Notes: generated by a model from the sequence alone, not told the origin. A stretch of DNA of 44,978 nucleotides from Thermoplasmata archaeon (GCA_021821635.1 JAKACH010000006.1:1-44978), one strand, 5' to 3'; positions 17,481 through 27,555 are shown, counted from the first letter of the stretch. Made by a program: numbers and translations.

Positions 17481-18657
17481 AAGATTTTTCCTGAGATCCC
17501 TTGAGCAGCTTGTAAAATTCCTGCAAAACCTCGATAGTCTGCCTGTTCTTGTTCACCTTGACCATCTTCTTTATTGCAAGTGTCTGCGGGGCAAGAACCT
17601 TGCTTACAAGGGAGTCGGCCATCTGGGCTATCACCTTCTCTATGTCCATGCCCTTCCTGATCATGTCCAATGCAACCTCTACCTCGTTTTTCTCCAGGCT
17701 CTTCGAATGCTCGAAAACAGCTCTTATTAGATCATCTGCCTCGAGCTGGCCAAGCTTTCTTGTGAATTGATCGAGCTCCTCGTTCAGGATCTCCTCGACC
17801 CTTGGGATAAGCGCCTTCTTCTTTGCTGAATTGGATCGCATAATTGGTTCAATGTCGGATAGGGAGATCAGCCTGCAGCCAATCAAGTTCCTGGAAGCAT
17901 TGGGAGGCATTCCAAGATCAATGAGAATCTTTCCTTTTCCCTTTATTTCTCCGCCGAAAATAGGCTTCTTTGAACTTGTGGCAGCTATGATTATTTCATT
18001 TTCGCTCATGATCTCGGCGGGGTCAATTTTGCTGTGTGCCTCTATTGAATAAGAACGGGCAATCCTGTCAAGCGAATCCTCGCTCCTGGCATAAACCCTC
18101 AAGAACGCAGGTTTTGCCATCAGGGCATATTTTACCATGTCTGTTGCAAGCTTTCCGCTCCCGACTATTGCAATACTCTTGCCGCTGGCATTCAGCTCAG
18201 TTGAGAGCATCTGACCAACATGAGCGGGAACCGATGTCTTTCCCTTGGATATTGGCACCTTTTCCCTGACAAGTTTCCCCACGCTTATTGCCTTCTGGAA
18301 TATGAGGGAAAGAGTCTTTGAGCACCTGTCATTTGCAAGAGCGTCTTCGAACGCTACCTTGACCTGGCGCAGTATTTCCTGCTCGCCGACAGATACAGAC
18401 TCGATACCGGCTGATACCCTGAAAAGGTGCATGAGGGCTTCATCGCCGGAAAATGAATGATAAGGGCTCAAGTCCTTGAATTCTGGGATGGGATCAGAAG
18501 AATAGATTTCTACCCTGTGGCATGTCGAAAGCAAAACCCAGTCTGTAATTTTTCCCCGCAGCCTGTGATCAAAAAAGGCTGCGTCCTTCGCGCTGACTGT
18601 TTCAAGGAGGTGGGGTTCGTTGTTGACATCCCAACCAATCATGTGAAGAGAATTCAT
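17419..18657 (-). CDS. hemA: Glutamyl-tRNA reductase
   Basis: LLSTCHRVEIY, SVGEQEILRQVK, AISVGKLVREK, IAIVGSGKLATDMV; 3' end overlaps the convergent metallophosphoesterase by 62 bp. Confidence 0.95.
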   Translation of the reverse strand: MNSLHMIGWDVNNEPHLLETVSAKDAAFFDHRLRGKITDWVLLSTCHRVEIYSSDPIPEFKDLSPYHSFSGDEALMHLFRVSAGIESVSVGEQEILRQVKVAFEDALANDRCSKTLSLIFQKAISVGKLVREKVPISKGKTSVPAHVGQMLSTELNASGKSIAIVGSGKLATDMVKYALMAKPAFLRVYARSEDSLDRIARSYSIEAHSKIDPAEIMSENEIIIAATSSKKPIFGGEIKGKGKILIDLGMPPNASRNLIGCRLISLSDIEPIMRSNSAKKKALIPRVEEILNEELDQFTRKLGQLEADDLIRAVFEHSKSLEKNEVEVALDMIRKGMDIEKVIAQMADSLVSKVLAPQTLAIKKMVKVNKNRQTIEVLQEFYKLLKGSQEKSSRRSSSVHQASQDPPAQIPQ

Positions 18658-18844
18658 GAACTTGCAAGCCTCACGTATCTTTCAGGTCATTTCAAATGAA
18701 TATTTAACGATAGCCCAGTTTTTCCGGCAAAATTCCAAGGTGCATCGTCTATCATCTTCATGCGACCAGATCCTTTAATCGGGAAATGTATAACCAGGTG
18801 CTACATACACTTCAGAATAGAAAGATAATGAAGGGAAACGCTAA

Positions 18845-19327
18845 ATGCAATTGCGCCTGAACATAAAGCCGGTCGAACTCAAGGAAATTGGTCAGTCTGC
18901 CGCTGTTATGATCATCACGGATCGGCAATCTGTAGCGCTTATCAGGAGGCAGAAGAGGAGTGATGATCCGTGGTCGGGCCAGATAGCGTTGCCTGGAGGC
19001 CTGAGGAAGCCTGGAGAAACACTTCAGCAGACTGCAGTAAGGGAAACCGCTGAGGAAGTTGGTATTCACGTCACTCCAGCGGGATATGTGGGCAGCTACA
19101 GGACCCACGTAAGAGATCTCATTGTAGCAGCTTTTTTCAGCTTCGTGGATGAAGAGCCAAAGTTCTCTGTTGGAGAAGAGGTCGAAGAAGTTAACTGGGT
19201 AAAGGTTGATTGTCTGTCACCAACGACCACAGAGACAGGATATCCTGCATACAAGTACAATCGGGGCGTTATCTGGGGGCTGACATACCGGATACTGGGC
19301 GATTGCCTTGAAGAGTTTAATAAATAG
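18845..19327 (+). CDS. NUDIX hydrolase (CoA pyrophosphatase-like)
   Basis: DPWSGQIALPGGLRKPGETLQQTAVRETAEEVGI Nudix box. Confidence 0.9.
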   Translation: MQLRLNIKPVELKEIGQSAAVMIITDRQSVALIRRQKRSDDPWSGQIALPGGLRKPGETLQQTAVRETAEEVGIHVTPAGYVGSYRTHVRDLIVAAFFSFVDEEPKFSVGEEVEEVNWVKVDCLSPTTTETGYPAYKYNRGVIWGLTYRILGDCLEEFNK

Positions 19328-19338
19328 CTTAATCATAT

Positions 19339-19761
19339 GTGTTCATGATTTCCAGGGAAGAGGGAGACCTTGTATTTGTAAAGCTCCAGAGAGATGACAG
19401 CGTTGTGCAGTCCTTAGAGAAGTTATGCGAATTGCATTCGATAAAGAACGGGCTTGTGGTTTGGGGCATCGGAATGTTCAGTACCGCCGATTTTGGGTAT
19501 TTCAACGGCAAGGAGTACATGCATAAGATCATTGAAAATCCGGGTGAGGTTGTATCGTTCCATGGAAGCATAGCGTCAAGTGATCCAAGGTTCCACCTGC
19601 ATGCTTCGATCGCCTTGAAGGACCATGGAGTTGTTGGAGGTCACCTGTTCAATGCTGTCGTGTCACCGCTCATGGAAATCCAGGTTACAAGACTGCGTGG
19701 CATTAATCTGTCAAGGAAGCTGAATGAGAAGAGCGGCCTCAAGGAAATTGAGATTTCTTAG
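19339..19761 (+). CDS. PPC/DUF296-domain protein
   Basis: FHLHASIALKDHGVVGGHLFNAVVSPLMEIQV, a His-rich PPC signature. Confidence 0.85.
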   Translation: MFMISREEGDLVFVKLQRDDSVVQSLEKLCELHSIKNGLVVWGIGMFSTADFGYFNGKEYMHKIIENPGEVVSFHGSIASSDPRFHLHASIALKDHGVVGGHLFNAVVSPLMEIQVTRLRGINLSRKLNEKSGLKEIEIS

Positions 19762-19762
19762 A

Positions 19763-20908
19763 TCAACCGATCCATGATTTCATATATGTCTTATCTTCGA
19801 TGCCCATTGCAGTCCTCGTAAGGAAGAGCGGATCGTATGCCTCGATCATAACGGCTACCTCGTCTGTGGATTTTGCGCCGATTGCAGCCTCAATCGCACC
19901 GGGCTGCGGCCCGTGGATTATTCCTCTCACATGCAGTGTGATTGAACCTTCCTCTATTCCCTTCCGGCTCATGAAACTGCCTGATGAATAGAAAAGAAAC
20001 TCGTCCGTATCTATATTATTGTGGTAGTAAGAGATTGGTATGGATCGGGGATGGAAATCAAACAGTCTCGGAAGGAACGTGCCCACCATGAAACTTTTAC
20101 CGGAGAATGTCTCGTGCACAGGGGGTGGCTGGTGAAGCTTTCCCACTATTGGCGCCATGTCCGAGATATTGATTGCATAGGGAAACAGGTAGCCATCCCA
20201 TCCTTCGAGGTCATAGATTTCCCTGTCACGGTTCTCGATCAGGTAGGTATCGTCATAATCAACCATTACCTCCAGCTTGCCAGGCAGGAACGGCTTTGCA
20301 TCCAGCTCGGGGTACCTGATGTCGCGTGTGTAGAAAGGAGTTCCTTCCCTTAGCTGCCCGTATCCGTTCCTGTACCGCACCGGGATATCTATCCTGTCCC
20401 TGCTTTCCATGAACAGCAGCTCCAGATCCCCGGTGCCGCTCATTGTCCATGTTGTGCCTTTCGGAATGTAGAGATAATCCCCTGTTTCAAGCTGCATAGT
20501 CCCAAAGACGGAGGAAAACGTTGCTTTACCCCTGTGCAGGAAGAAAAGCTGTTCAAAGAGTGCGTGCCTGAAATACCTCTTCATTTTTACTGACGGCTTG
20601 ACAAGCCCTATGCGGATCCTGTCGTTATAGAAAAGATACCTCCTTCCTGATACAGGGTCACCTTCCCTGGCAAGCTTGGATGTTTTGAGATGCCTGTGGA
20701 TCATCCTTTTCTCGCCGGATGGATCGAATTCCCTCTTCGTCTCCTCCCTGATGTCCAGTACCCTGGTTGGCTCGTTCCTGTGGTAGAGGAGAGAATAAAG
20801 GCCCTCAAAGCTTTCCTCCCCGAAGAGTTCTTCCCTCAACAGGTTCTTCCTGTCGTCATAAGTGTGCCTGTACCTTGGTACCTTTCCCTGTTTTACATAA
20901 TAAACCAT
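19763..20908 (-). CDS. hmgA: Homogentisate 1,2-dioxygenase
   Basis: GDYLYIPKGTTW, PPPVHETF, HNNIDTDEFLFY, SITLHVRGIIHGPQPGAIEAAIG; adjacent to FAH and HPPD genes. Confidence 0.93.
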   Translation of the reverse strand: MVYYVKQGKVPRYRHTYDDRKNLLREELFGEESFEGLYSLLYHRNEPTRVLDIREETKREFDPSGEKRMIHRHLKTSKLAREGDPVSGRRYLFYNDRIRIGLVKPSVKMKRYFRHALFEQLFFLHRGKATFSSVFGTMQLETGDYLYIPKGTTWTMSGTGDLELLFMESRDRIDIPVRYRNGYGQLREGTPFYTRDIRYPELDAKPFLPGKLEVMVDYDDTYLIENRDREIYDLEGWDGYLFPYAINISDMAPIVGKLHQPPPVHETFSGKSFMVGTFLPRLFDFHPRSIPISYYHNNIDTDEFLFYSSGSFMSRKGIEEGSITLHVRGIIHGPQPGAIEAAIGAKSTDEVAVMIEAYDPLFLTRTAMGIEDKTYMKSWIG

Positions 20909-20909
20909 T

Positions 20910-21812
20910 TCATACCACCTTGTTCGTAAGCTTTCCTATCCTGCTGCTTTCAATAGTTACCTCGTCACCACGGTTAAGCCATGATACCCCACGGCTGCGC
21001 ATCTCCAGTATGCAACCGTTGCCGAATGTTCCCGTCATGATTATGTCGCCGGGTCTTAGCGTTACCTCATCTGACGCCCTTTCTATAATCTGACCAAGGT
21101 CAAAATATATATCCTTCATGTTGCTGGATCCATAGGTCTTGCCATTCACTTTTCCAGAAAGATCAATATCGTACTTTCCCCTGGAAACCTTGAGGCTGGA
21201 AAGATCTCCTGCCGTGAGCATGAATGGGCCAAGCGACGTTGCAAAGTCCTTTCCCTTAGCTGGGCCAAGACCGATCCTTGTCTCAGCGCGCTGAACATCC
21301 CTGGCGCTCCAGTCGTTGGCAATTGTAACGCCTGCAATATAGTCCTCATAGGAATCGGCGGCTATGTTCCTCCCTTCTTTCCCGATTATGAATGCAAGCT
21401 CCATCTCATAATCCAGATCCGTTGTGTAGTGCGGATAGTGCATCTCCTGCCCGCTGCCTATAACGCTGTTGTGATTCGAGAAATAGAATACGGGAAAGTT
21501 ATACCACTCCGGTGGGACGCTCTCGCCCCTGGTCTTCCTGGCATTCCTGACATGCTCCTCGAATGCGAAAAAGTCTCTTAATGACCTGACCTCTGGGACC
21601 GGTGGAAGATACCTATCCACAGGAGTCTGGATTAAAGCGTCTTCACCAGGATCTCTAAGATCTTCTTCTTGATGCCTCAGGATTGAGTAGAAGTTTTTTT
21701 CCAGGTTGGATTCCTTTAAACCAAGTATCCTGGATGCTGAATACGTGGAACCATTCTGATATACGATACACTCCCTGCCCTTATGAGCAGGAATAAAACC
21801 AACCAGCGGCAA
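20910..21812 (-). CDS. Fumarylacetoacetate hydrolase family protein
   Basis: DLDYEMELAFIIGKEGRNI...YIAGVTIANDWSARDVQ...GKDFATSLGPFML...LRPGDIIMTGTFGNG. Confidence 0.93.
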   Translation of the reverse strand: MPLVGFIPAHKGRECIVYQNGSTYSASRILGLKESNLEKNFYSILRHQEEDLRDPGEDALIQTPVDRYLPPVPEVRSLRDFFAFEEHVRNARKTRGESVPPEWYNFPVFYFSNHNSVIGSGQEMHYPHYTTDLDYEMELAFIIGKEGRNIAADSYEDYIAGVTIANDWSARDVQRAETRIGLGPAKGKDFATSLGPFMLTAGDLSSLKVSRGKYDIDLSGKVNGKTYGSSNMKDIYFDLGQIIERASDEVTLRPGDIIMTGTFGNGCILEMRSRGVSWLNRGDEVTIESSRIGKLTNKVV

Positions 21813-21824
21813 ACATTCGCCTCT

Positions 21825-22940
21825 TCAGAGGTTCCCTCTCTTTGCCTGCTCCCTTTCGATCGACTCAAACAGGGACTTGAAGTTTCCTTTCCCGAATGAA
21901 ATTGCGCCCCTGCGCTGGATGATCTCATAAAACACTGTAGGCCGGTCGCCTATAGGCTTGCTGAATATCTGCAGCAGATAGCCGTATTCATCCCTGTCAA
22001 CCAGTATATCCAGTTCCCTGAGCTTGTCAACATCCTCATGTATCTTCCCTACTCTCTCTTCGAGATCCTCATAATAAGCTGCAGGCGTTTTAAGGAATTC
22101 CACTCCTGATTTCTTGAGCCTGTTGACCGTATCTATAATGTTATCAGTCAGGAAAGCAATGTGCTGTACTCCCGGAGACTTGTAATAATCCAGATATTCC
22201 TGAATCTGGGATTTTTTTAATCCCCACGCGGGCTCGTTGATTGGAAACACTATCTTGCGATTGTTGTATTCGACTACCTTTGACTGCAGCGCGGAGTATT
22301 CGGTGCTGATATCCTTGTCGTCAAAGCTCATTAGCTGCTTGAAGCCAAGTCCCTTTATATAGTAGTTGACCCAGTCGTCCATCCTTTTCTCCTCGACGTT
22401 TCCCACTATATGGTCGATGAGCTTTATGCCCTTGGATTTTGTGTCGTCCTCGATTCCGACGAACCCGGGTGGAAGGTCGCTATCGTATTCCCCCAGGTCA
22501 ACGAGCGAATGAACGGTTTCTCCAAACGTGGGTATCGAGCTCATCAGTATGGTTCCATTATCAGACTTTATTTTCTGCACTTTTGCAGGTTTTATCAATT
22601 TTCTCTCCTCAATGCTCCTGACCGTCTCATCCATGTCAGGCACAATGAAGGATATGTCCTTGACCCCATCTCCGTGAAGGTGAACATGCTTTCCGACAAA
22701 GTCGTCGGGTTCAAGAAAACTTGTGAATATGAATCTGGCACTGCCCTGCCCCAAAAGATAAGAAACCCTGTCACGGACCCCCGTCTCCGGCCCGGCGTAA
22801 CCAAGCATACGGAAGCCGAGTGCCTTCTGGTGCATGAAAGCCCACTGTTTGGCTGAACCCACATAGAACTCAACTGTACCAACTTTCTCGAGAACAGGTC
22901 TTTCGGACATAGTTTTAAATGACTTTAATTTAGATAACAC
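21825..22940 (-). CDS. hppD: 4-Hydroxyphenylpyruvate dioxygenase (start probably the ATG near 22910)
   Basis: Duplicated VOC domains, SPGVQHIAFLTDNI, GYLLQIFSKPIGDRPTVFYEIIQRRGAISFGKGNFKSLFESIEREQ. Confidence 0.95.
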   Translation of the reverse strand: MLSKLKSFKTMSERPVLEKVGTVEFYVGSAKQWAFMHQKALGFRMLGYAGPETGVRDRVSYLLGQGSARFIFTSFLEPDDFVGKHVHLHGDGVKDISFIVPDMDETVRSIEERKLIKPAKVQKIKSDNGTILMSSIPTFGETVHSLVDLGEYDSDLPPGFVGIEDDTKSKGIKLIDHIVGNVEEKRMDDWVNYYIKGLGFKQLMSFDDKDISTEYSALQSKVVEYNNRKIVFPINEPAWGLKKSQIQEYLDYYKSPGVQHIAFLTDNIIDTVNRLKKSGVEFLKTPAAYYEDLEERVGKIHEDVDKLRELDILVDRDEYGYLLQIFSKPIGDRPTVFYEIIQRRGAISFGKGNFKSLFESIEREQAKRGNL

Positions 22941-22965
22941 TTTCCATGCCTGATCTTTATCTTAT

Positions 22966-23703
22966 TTGACCATTCTGTATGCATTGATGGATAGATTAAA
23001 AAATAGCAAGCAATGTCCAAGAATGGCAAAGGATCCGGATCCGATATACATGCAAATACTGTCGTTCAGGTTCAAGCACAGTGCACATATGCTCTCCAGG
23101 GAGAACAGGGCTGATCTTGTTATGCAGATCAATTCCACTCTGTCGGCTTTCAGGAAGAATTCTGTCTCTCTCAAGGTATATCGATCCATAAGATACGACG
23201 CCGACTACATGTTATGGTTCAGCACCCACTATCCTGACAACATAGCGGATCTTCTGTCGACTCTAAGGGAGAAAAGCAAGGGCTTCATCTCCTATGTGAC
23301 AGGATTCCTTTCCATTTACAGCGAGTCACCTTACCTCAAGAAAGGTACCTCCCTGGAAGATACGCTCAACGAGAAGCCGGGAAAATACCTGGTCGCATAT
23401 CCGATGTCAAAAACTAACGACTGGTACCAGATACCTTATGAGGAGAGGAAGAGCATCATGGCTGAACATATAGGCACCGCACTTTCCCATCCGGACAATA
23501 AGGGGATCAGATCATACACCACATACAGTTTCGGAATATCGGACTCGGAATTTGTCGTCATCTATGAGGTGGAGGATCTTGCAGGATGGTCAAGGGTCAC
23601 CAACAGGCTAAGGGAGGTAAAGGCAAGGAAATGGATTGCTTCGGAAACACCAATTCTCGTCGGAACTTACAGCGAGAGAGTGGAACTAGGCAGCCCATCC
23701 TGA
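22966..23703 (+). CDS. Chlorite dismutase-like / HemQ (coproheme decarboxylase-like) family protein
   Basis: RYDADYMLWFSTHYPDNIADLL...YPMSKTNDWYQIPYEERKSIMAEHIG...FGISDSEFVVIYEVEDLAGWSRVTNRLREV. Confidence 0.85.
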   Translation: MTILYALMDRLKNSKQCPRMAKDPDPIYMQILSFRFKHSAHMLSRENRADLVMQINSTLSAFRKNSVSLKVYRSIRYDADYMLWFSTHYPDNIADLLSTLREKSKGFISYVTGFLSIYSESPYLKKGTSLEDTLNEKPGKYLVAYPMSKTNDWYQIPYEERKSIMAEHIGTALSHPDNKGIRSYTTYSFGISDSEFVVIYEVEDLAGWSRVTNRLREVKARKWIASETPILVGTYSERVELGSPS

Positions 23704-23704
23704 G

Positions 23705-25174
23705 GTGAACATGCCCATCTTTATAGTCAGGTATTCTGAAATAGGGCTTAAAGGGCCAAGGAAGAGATCGGAGATGGAGCGTAGGCTCATGAAGAACATT
23801 ACTGCCGCACTCTCTGATTCTCCTGATATTAGAATATGGAGAGAGAGGGGCAGGATATTCCTGGAGGTGCCGGATACCATAAAACATTTTGTTTTCGAGG
23901 CTCTTGGAACAGTTTTCGGCATAAAGTCCTTCTCGGAATGCACAGTTGTCTCTTTCAGTACTGCAGACGATCTTATCAATGTGGCAAGAGGACATTTTGC
24001 CACTTTTACGGAATCCAGAAGGTTCGCCGTTCGTGCGACCAGGACCGGACATCATGATTTTACATCGATCGATATTGAACGCCGGCTGGGGGAAGCCCTC
24101 CTTCCCGGATCACTGGGCGTAGACCTGGAGAAACCGGATTTCACTGCGAGGCTTGACATCAGGGAAAGAAAGGCATATCTTTATGATTCAATTTTTAAGG
24201 GCGCAGGCGGATTCCCTCTTGGCACCCAGGGAAGGATGGTTTCGCTGGTCTCAGGCGGCATAGACTCGCCTGTGGCTGCATGGATGATGATGAAACGAGG
24301 TTGCATTCAGGACATAGTCTTTTGCTCGCTTGCACCTCCGATCGATACATTCGAGTTCCTGAACAGCGTTGAGCCGCTGATAAGCAGGTGGTCCCATGGA
24401 TCTGATCTGACAATACACATATTCGATGGGAGCCCCATGATCGAAGCGATGGCGCATGGCAATGGATTCGTTCATGCAAATGTAGGTTTTAAGAAATTCC
24501 TTTATGAACTTGCAGGCATCGTGAACACAAGGATAGGCGGTTATGGGATCGTCACTGGTGAATCTGTGGGCCAGGTTTCGTCCCAGACAGCAGAAAATCT
24601 TTCAGCTCTCTCCATGGCAGTAAGAATCCCAATCTACAGGCCGCTGATAGGATTTGACAAGGAAGAAATTGTTGATCTCTCGAGGCGGATAGGGACATTC
24701 CCTGAAACGAGCCTTGGTGAATTCTGCTCCATTTTTTCGGGAAATCCATCGATCTCTATTAAGCCCGAGGATCTCCAGCAGGATGAAGTTCCTGAAAACC
24801 TAATGCATGAAATAGTTCAATCCGAAATAACTGTCAGGAAGGCAGATTTTGGAGCCTATCTGGAAAACATAAGGAAAAGCCTGATCCACGATGAATCCTC
24901 AATGGACGGTGCACTTATCGTCGATCTGAGGTCGGAGGAAAAGTACAGATCCTGGCATCCTGATGGATCAATCCATGTTCCTCTCGCCGAGGTTACGTCG
25001 CTACCGGATAAATACGGGAAAGACAGGACGTACCTTTTCTACTGCAGCAAAGGCCTTATGAGCGCCTATGCAGCATCAAGGCTGAGGTCAATGGGTATAA
25101 ATACAGTATATACGGACGAGGGAAAATTGAAGAAAATGATTGCAGAGAAAAAAACGTCGATAATGAATAAATGA
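23705..25174 (+). CDS. thiI: tRNA 4-thiouridine synthase ThiI with C-terminal rhodanese domain
   Basis: RYSEIGLKGPRKR (ferredoxin-like/THUMP start), MVSLVSGGIDSPVAAWMMMKRG PP-loop, LIVDLRSEEKY...FYCSKGLMSAYAASRL rhodanese. Confidence 0.95.
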   Translation: MNMPIFIVRYSEIGLKGPRKRSEMERRLMKNITAALSDSPDIRIWRERGRIFLEVPDTIKHFVFEALGTVFGIKSFSECTVVSFSTADDLINVARGHFATFTESRRFAVRATRTGHHDFTSIDIERRLGEALLPGSLGVDLEKPDFTARLDIRERKAYLYDSIFKGAGGFPLGTQGRMVSLVSGGIDSPVAAWMMMKRGCIQDIVFCSLAPPIDTFEFLNSVEPLISRWSHGSDLTIHIFDGSPMIEAMAHGNGFVHANVGFKKFLYELAGIVNTRIGGYGIVTGESVGQVSSQTAENLSALSMAVRIPIYRPLIGFDKEEIVDLSRRIGTFPETSLGEFCSIFSGNPSISIKPEDLQQDEVPENLMHEIVQSEITVRKADFGAYLENIRKSLIHDESSMDGALIVDLRSEEKYRSWHPDGSIHVPLAEVTSLPDKYGKDRTYLFYCSKGLMSAYAASRLRSMGINTVYTDEGKLKKMIAEKKTSIMNK

Positions 25175-25215
25175 TTAAATTGTAAAATTTTAAAAAATTA
25201 TAAAAATAAATAAAA

Positions 25216-26988
25216 TTACTGTTTTGTCTTTCTCATCCTGACTGCTACTGCCGAGAGTATTGCAATTACTGCAATTACAGCGCCAAGGACCACAAGATCC
25301 ATGTTCTGTGAGAGGACACCGAGCGGGCTGGTTGTTGCACTGCCGGAATATATCTCAACAGTGTGATTGGAGAAGTGTGGCACATGCAGTATTATCAGCG
25401 ATCCACCGGAAACCTTCATAATTGCAAAAGATGCGTCAATGGTGCTGGTTGCATTTAAGACGCCGTTTACAGTTGTCAGTGACACTACCTGTCCATCGAA
25501 CGAAAGGTGTATTGAGGATCCATTCGATATGACGGTATTTGAGACGTATATGAGGACGTTCGTGCCTTCATGGTGCCCTGCAGCAGCTGAAACATTCAGT
25601 ACAACCTTTCCGTTTGACACTGATGTCACGACCGTCTTTACAGTTGTATTGAATGTTATCGAGACGTTGACGCTTGCAGAGGAGCTACCTGATATCGATA
25701 TTTCTGCAGCAATCCTGCCGTTGTCGATTGCCTTCTGGATCAAAGAGTCTAGTGTGAAGTTCTTTCCCTGCAGTCCTGGAGGTGCGACGAACGAAGCCTG
25801 TGCCAGTCCTGTTGAGTTTATAGTTATTGTACTGTTTGAGACATTGACCGTTGCGTTATGTATGAGCAGATATGCCCTTATTCCATTTCCATGGATAAGT
25901 ATTGCATGAACTCCTGCCTCAACATTGCCGTTAAGATCAAGTGCCTCGTTATCTGTCGCGGTAACATTAGCTGCAACATCTGCATTCATGCTCATGTCAG
26001 TTCCTAGCGTCGTTACTTTAGTTGCATTCAGCCCCGGTGCTAGTGTTAAGTGAAGAGTACCATTGTCAAGCATGAAGTTGCTCTCTATAGCAGGATTGTC
26101 ATGCACCGCAAGTACTGTTGTGTTGTTTCCATATACAAAGAGGCTGCCCAGGAATATTGGCGTGCTTTTTGGCATTGACGGGAACTGGGACTGTGCAAAC
26201 AGTGTGCCGTTTCCAGTCACATAGACAGTGTTGAAGATTGTCTGGTTAATGCTGTTCTCCTTGAATGATGATATGACCCCGGTGGATGCGTTGAGGTTGA
26301 AGCTTGCATACTTTCCAGAGACGTTTCCAGTTGTGCTGTTATAAGTGAAGCTGTTTTCCTTCACATACTTGTAATGTTCCACACTGCTAACAAGTCCACC
26401 GAATGAGATAATTCCTGTGAGCAGGTATCCTGAGGGGGAGTGGAATGATATTGTGGAACTGGTATTCACCGATTGGCCGTTTGAGAACAAGTAGAACTCT
26501 GTTTCGTTGTAGATGAATGAATAAACAGTGCTGTTTAAGCCTGTTGCATATCCTAGATTCATGCCCATGTTTTCCATTGTGTCCTGCATCTGCGTGTTAA
26601 GATCCAGCTTTACCATCGATAGAGTTCCTTTAGGATTCATGGTATAATTCTGGTATGAACCCATATTGTCCGAGAGCATCAGGAAGACATTTTCCTGGCC
26701 GTTCTTCAGAATTGTCGCATTATCTAGCTTTATAGCATACTGTCCAAAGGCGAAGCCAATTGGTGTATTGCTTCCAGCTGATGCAGTTACATGCGAAGCC
26801 AATAGCAGAGGCCCATTTTCGCTTTGATATGAAAGGTCTGTCAGGGTGCTCGTAGTGGCATTAGCCGAGAACACGTAGTTTCCCGAGCTCATCGTAGATG
26901 CCCCTACAGTATCCCCGAAAACCGTCCCGCCAGCCGCGATGAGCAGGAGGGGAATTATAGCCATAGATAGTATGACTTTATAATTCAT
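25216..26988 (-). CDS. Large secreted, C-terminally anchored sequon-rich surface protein
   Basis: Signal peptide MNYKVILSMAIIPLLLIAAGGTVFG, C-terminal TM LVVLGAVIAVIAILSAVAVRMRKTKQ, two dozen or so N-X-S/T sites by eye. Confidence 0.8.
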   Translation of the reverse strand: MNYKVILSMAIIPLLLIAAGGTVFGDTVGASTMSSGNYVFSANATTSTLTDLSYQSENGPLLLASHVTASAGSNTPIGFAFGQYAIKLDNATILKNGQENVFLMLSDNMGSYQNYTMNPKGTLSMVKLDLNTQMQDTMENMGMNLGYATGLNSTVYSFIYNETEFYLFSNGQSVNTSSTISFHSPSGYLLTGIISFGGLVSSVEHYKYVKENSFTYNSTTGNVSGKYASFNLNASTGVISSFKENSINQTIFNTVYVTGNGTLFAQSQFPSMPKSTPIFLGSLFVYGNNTTVLAVHDNPAIESNFMLDNGTLHLTLAPGLNATKVTTLGTDMSMNADVAANVTATDNEALDLNGNVEAGVHAILIHGNGIRAYLLIHNATVNVSNSTITINSTGLAQASFVAPPGLQGKNFTLDSLIQKAIDNGRIAAEISISGSSSASVNVSITFNTTVKTVVTSVSNGKVVLNVSAAAGHHEGTNVLIYVSNTVISNGSSIHLSFDGQVVSLTTVNGVLNATSTIDASFAIMKVSGGSLIILHVPHFSNHTVEIYSGSATTSPLGVLSQNMDLVVLGAVIAVIAILSAVAVRMRKTKQ

Positions 26989-27020
26989 GCTTGGCTCATT
27001 TCAAAGTATATATATCGATG

Positions 27021-27044
27021 TATTGGTGCAATATTGTACCAATA
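27021..27044. promoter_or_regulatory. 24-bp near-perfect palindrome adjacent to a TATA-like box of the surface-protein gene
   Basis: TATTGGTGCAATATTGTACCAATA; the minus-strand TATA-like TATATATA lies just downstream (about 27007-27014), gene start at 26988. Confidence 0.55.
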
Positions 27045-27045
27045 A

Positions 27046-27555
27046 TCAGCCTTCAAAGTTTGTCTCGCTAACAAAGTTTTTCCTGAATTCTGCTGCATAT
27101 TTCTTCGCTTTCGCAACCGCTTCTTCAGGTTCGGCGCATCTGATGAAGTGGCCATTCTGGTGACCGACGTTCTCATAGACCACATCTCCAAGTGCAAGAA
27201 CCGTCCTGCCTGATGAAAGCGCAAAATAGAGTTCACTCATCGTTCCGCTGGCTCCATCTATCGCAATCACGACCTCTCCACCGCGGATCACGAGAAAATT
27301 CCTGGCGAATCCAATTCCTGTGGGTATCTTGATCGTTAGGAAATCGTTTCCCTGCTTCACTGTCTCACCGGGAAGCAAGCCTACCGATATGCCGCCCTCT
27401 TCACCCGCTCCCTTGGCTACTGCCTCCATTACTCCTGTCAGGCCACCGCATATCACAATTGCCTTTTCCCTTGCAAGCAGTTTTCCTGTCTCATATGCCA
27501 TTTCATAATGCTTCCGGTCGGGATGGCTCCCGCCGATAACAGAAACGTTGAACAC
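27046..27555 (-). CDS. LOG / TIGR00725-type nucleotide-binding protein
   Basis: SVIGGSHPD...VICGGLTGVMEAVAKGAGEEGGISVGLLPG...VIAIDGASGTMSELYFAL. Confidence 0.9.
   Translation of the reverse strand: MFNVSVIGGSHPDRKHYEMAYETGKLLAREKAIVICGGLTGVMEAVAKGAGEEGGISVGLLPGETVKQGNDFLTIKIPTGIGFARNFLVIRGGEVVIAIDGASGTMSELYFALSSGRTVLALGDVVYENVGHQNGHFIRCAEPEEAVAKAKKYAAEFRKNFVSETNFEG

Noticed and set aside
25367-25909. 180-aa plus-strand ORF antisense to the surface protein
   Set aside because: Shadow ORF of the sequon-rich minus-strand gene; no start context or motif.
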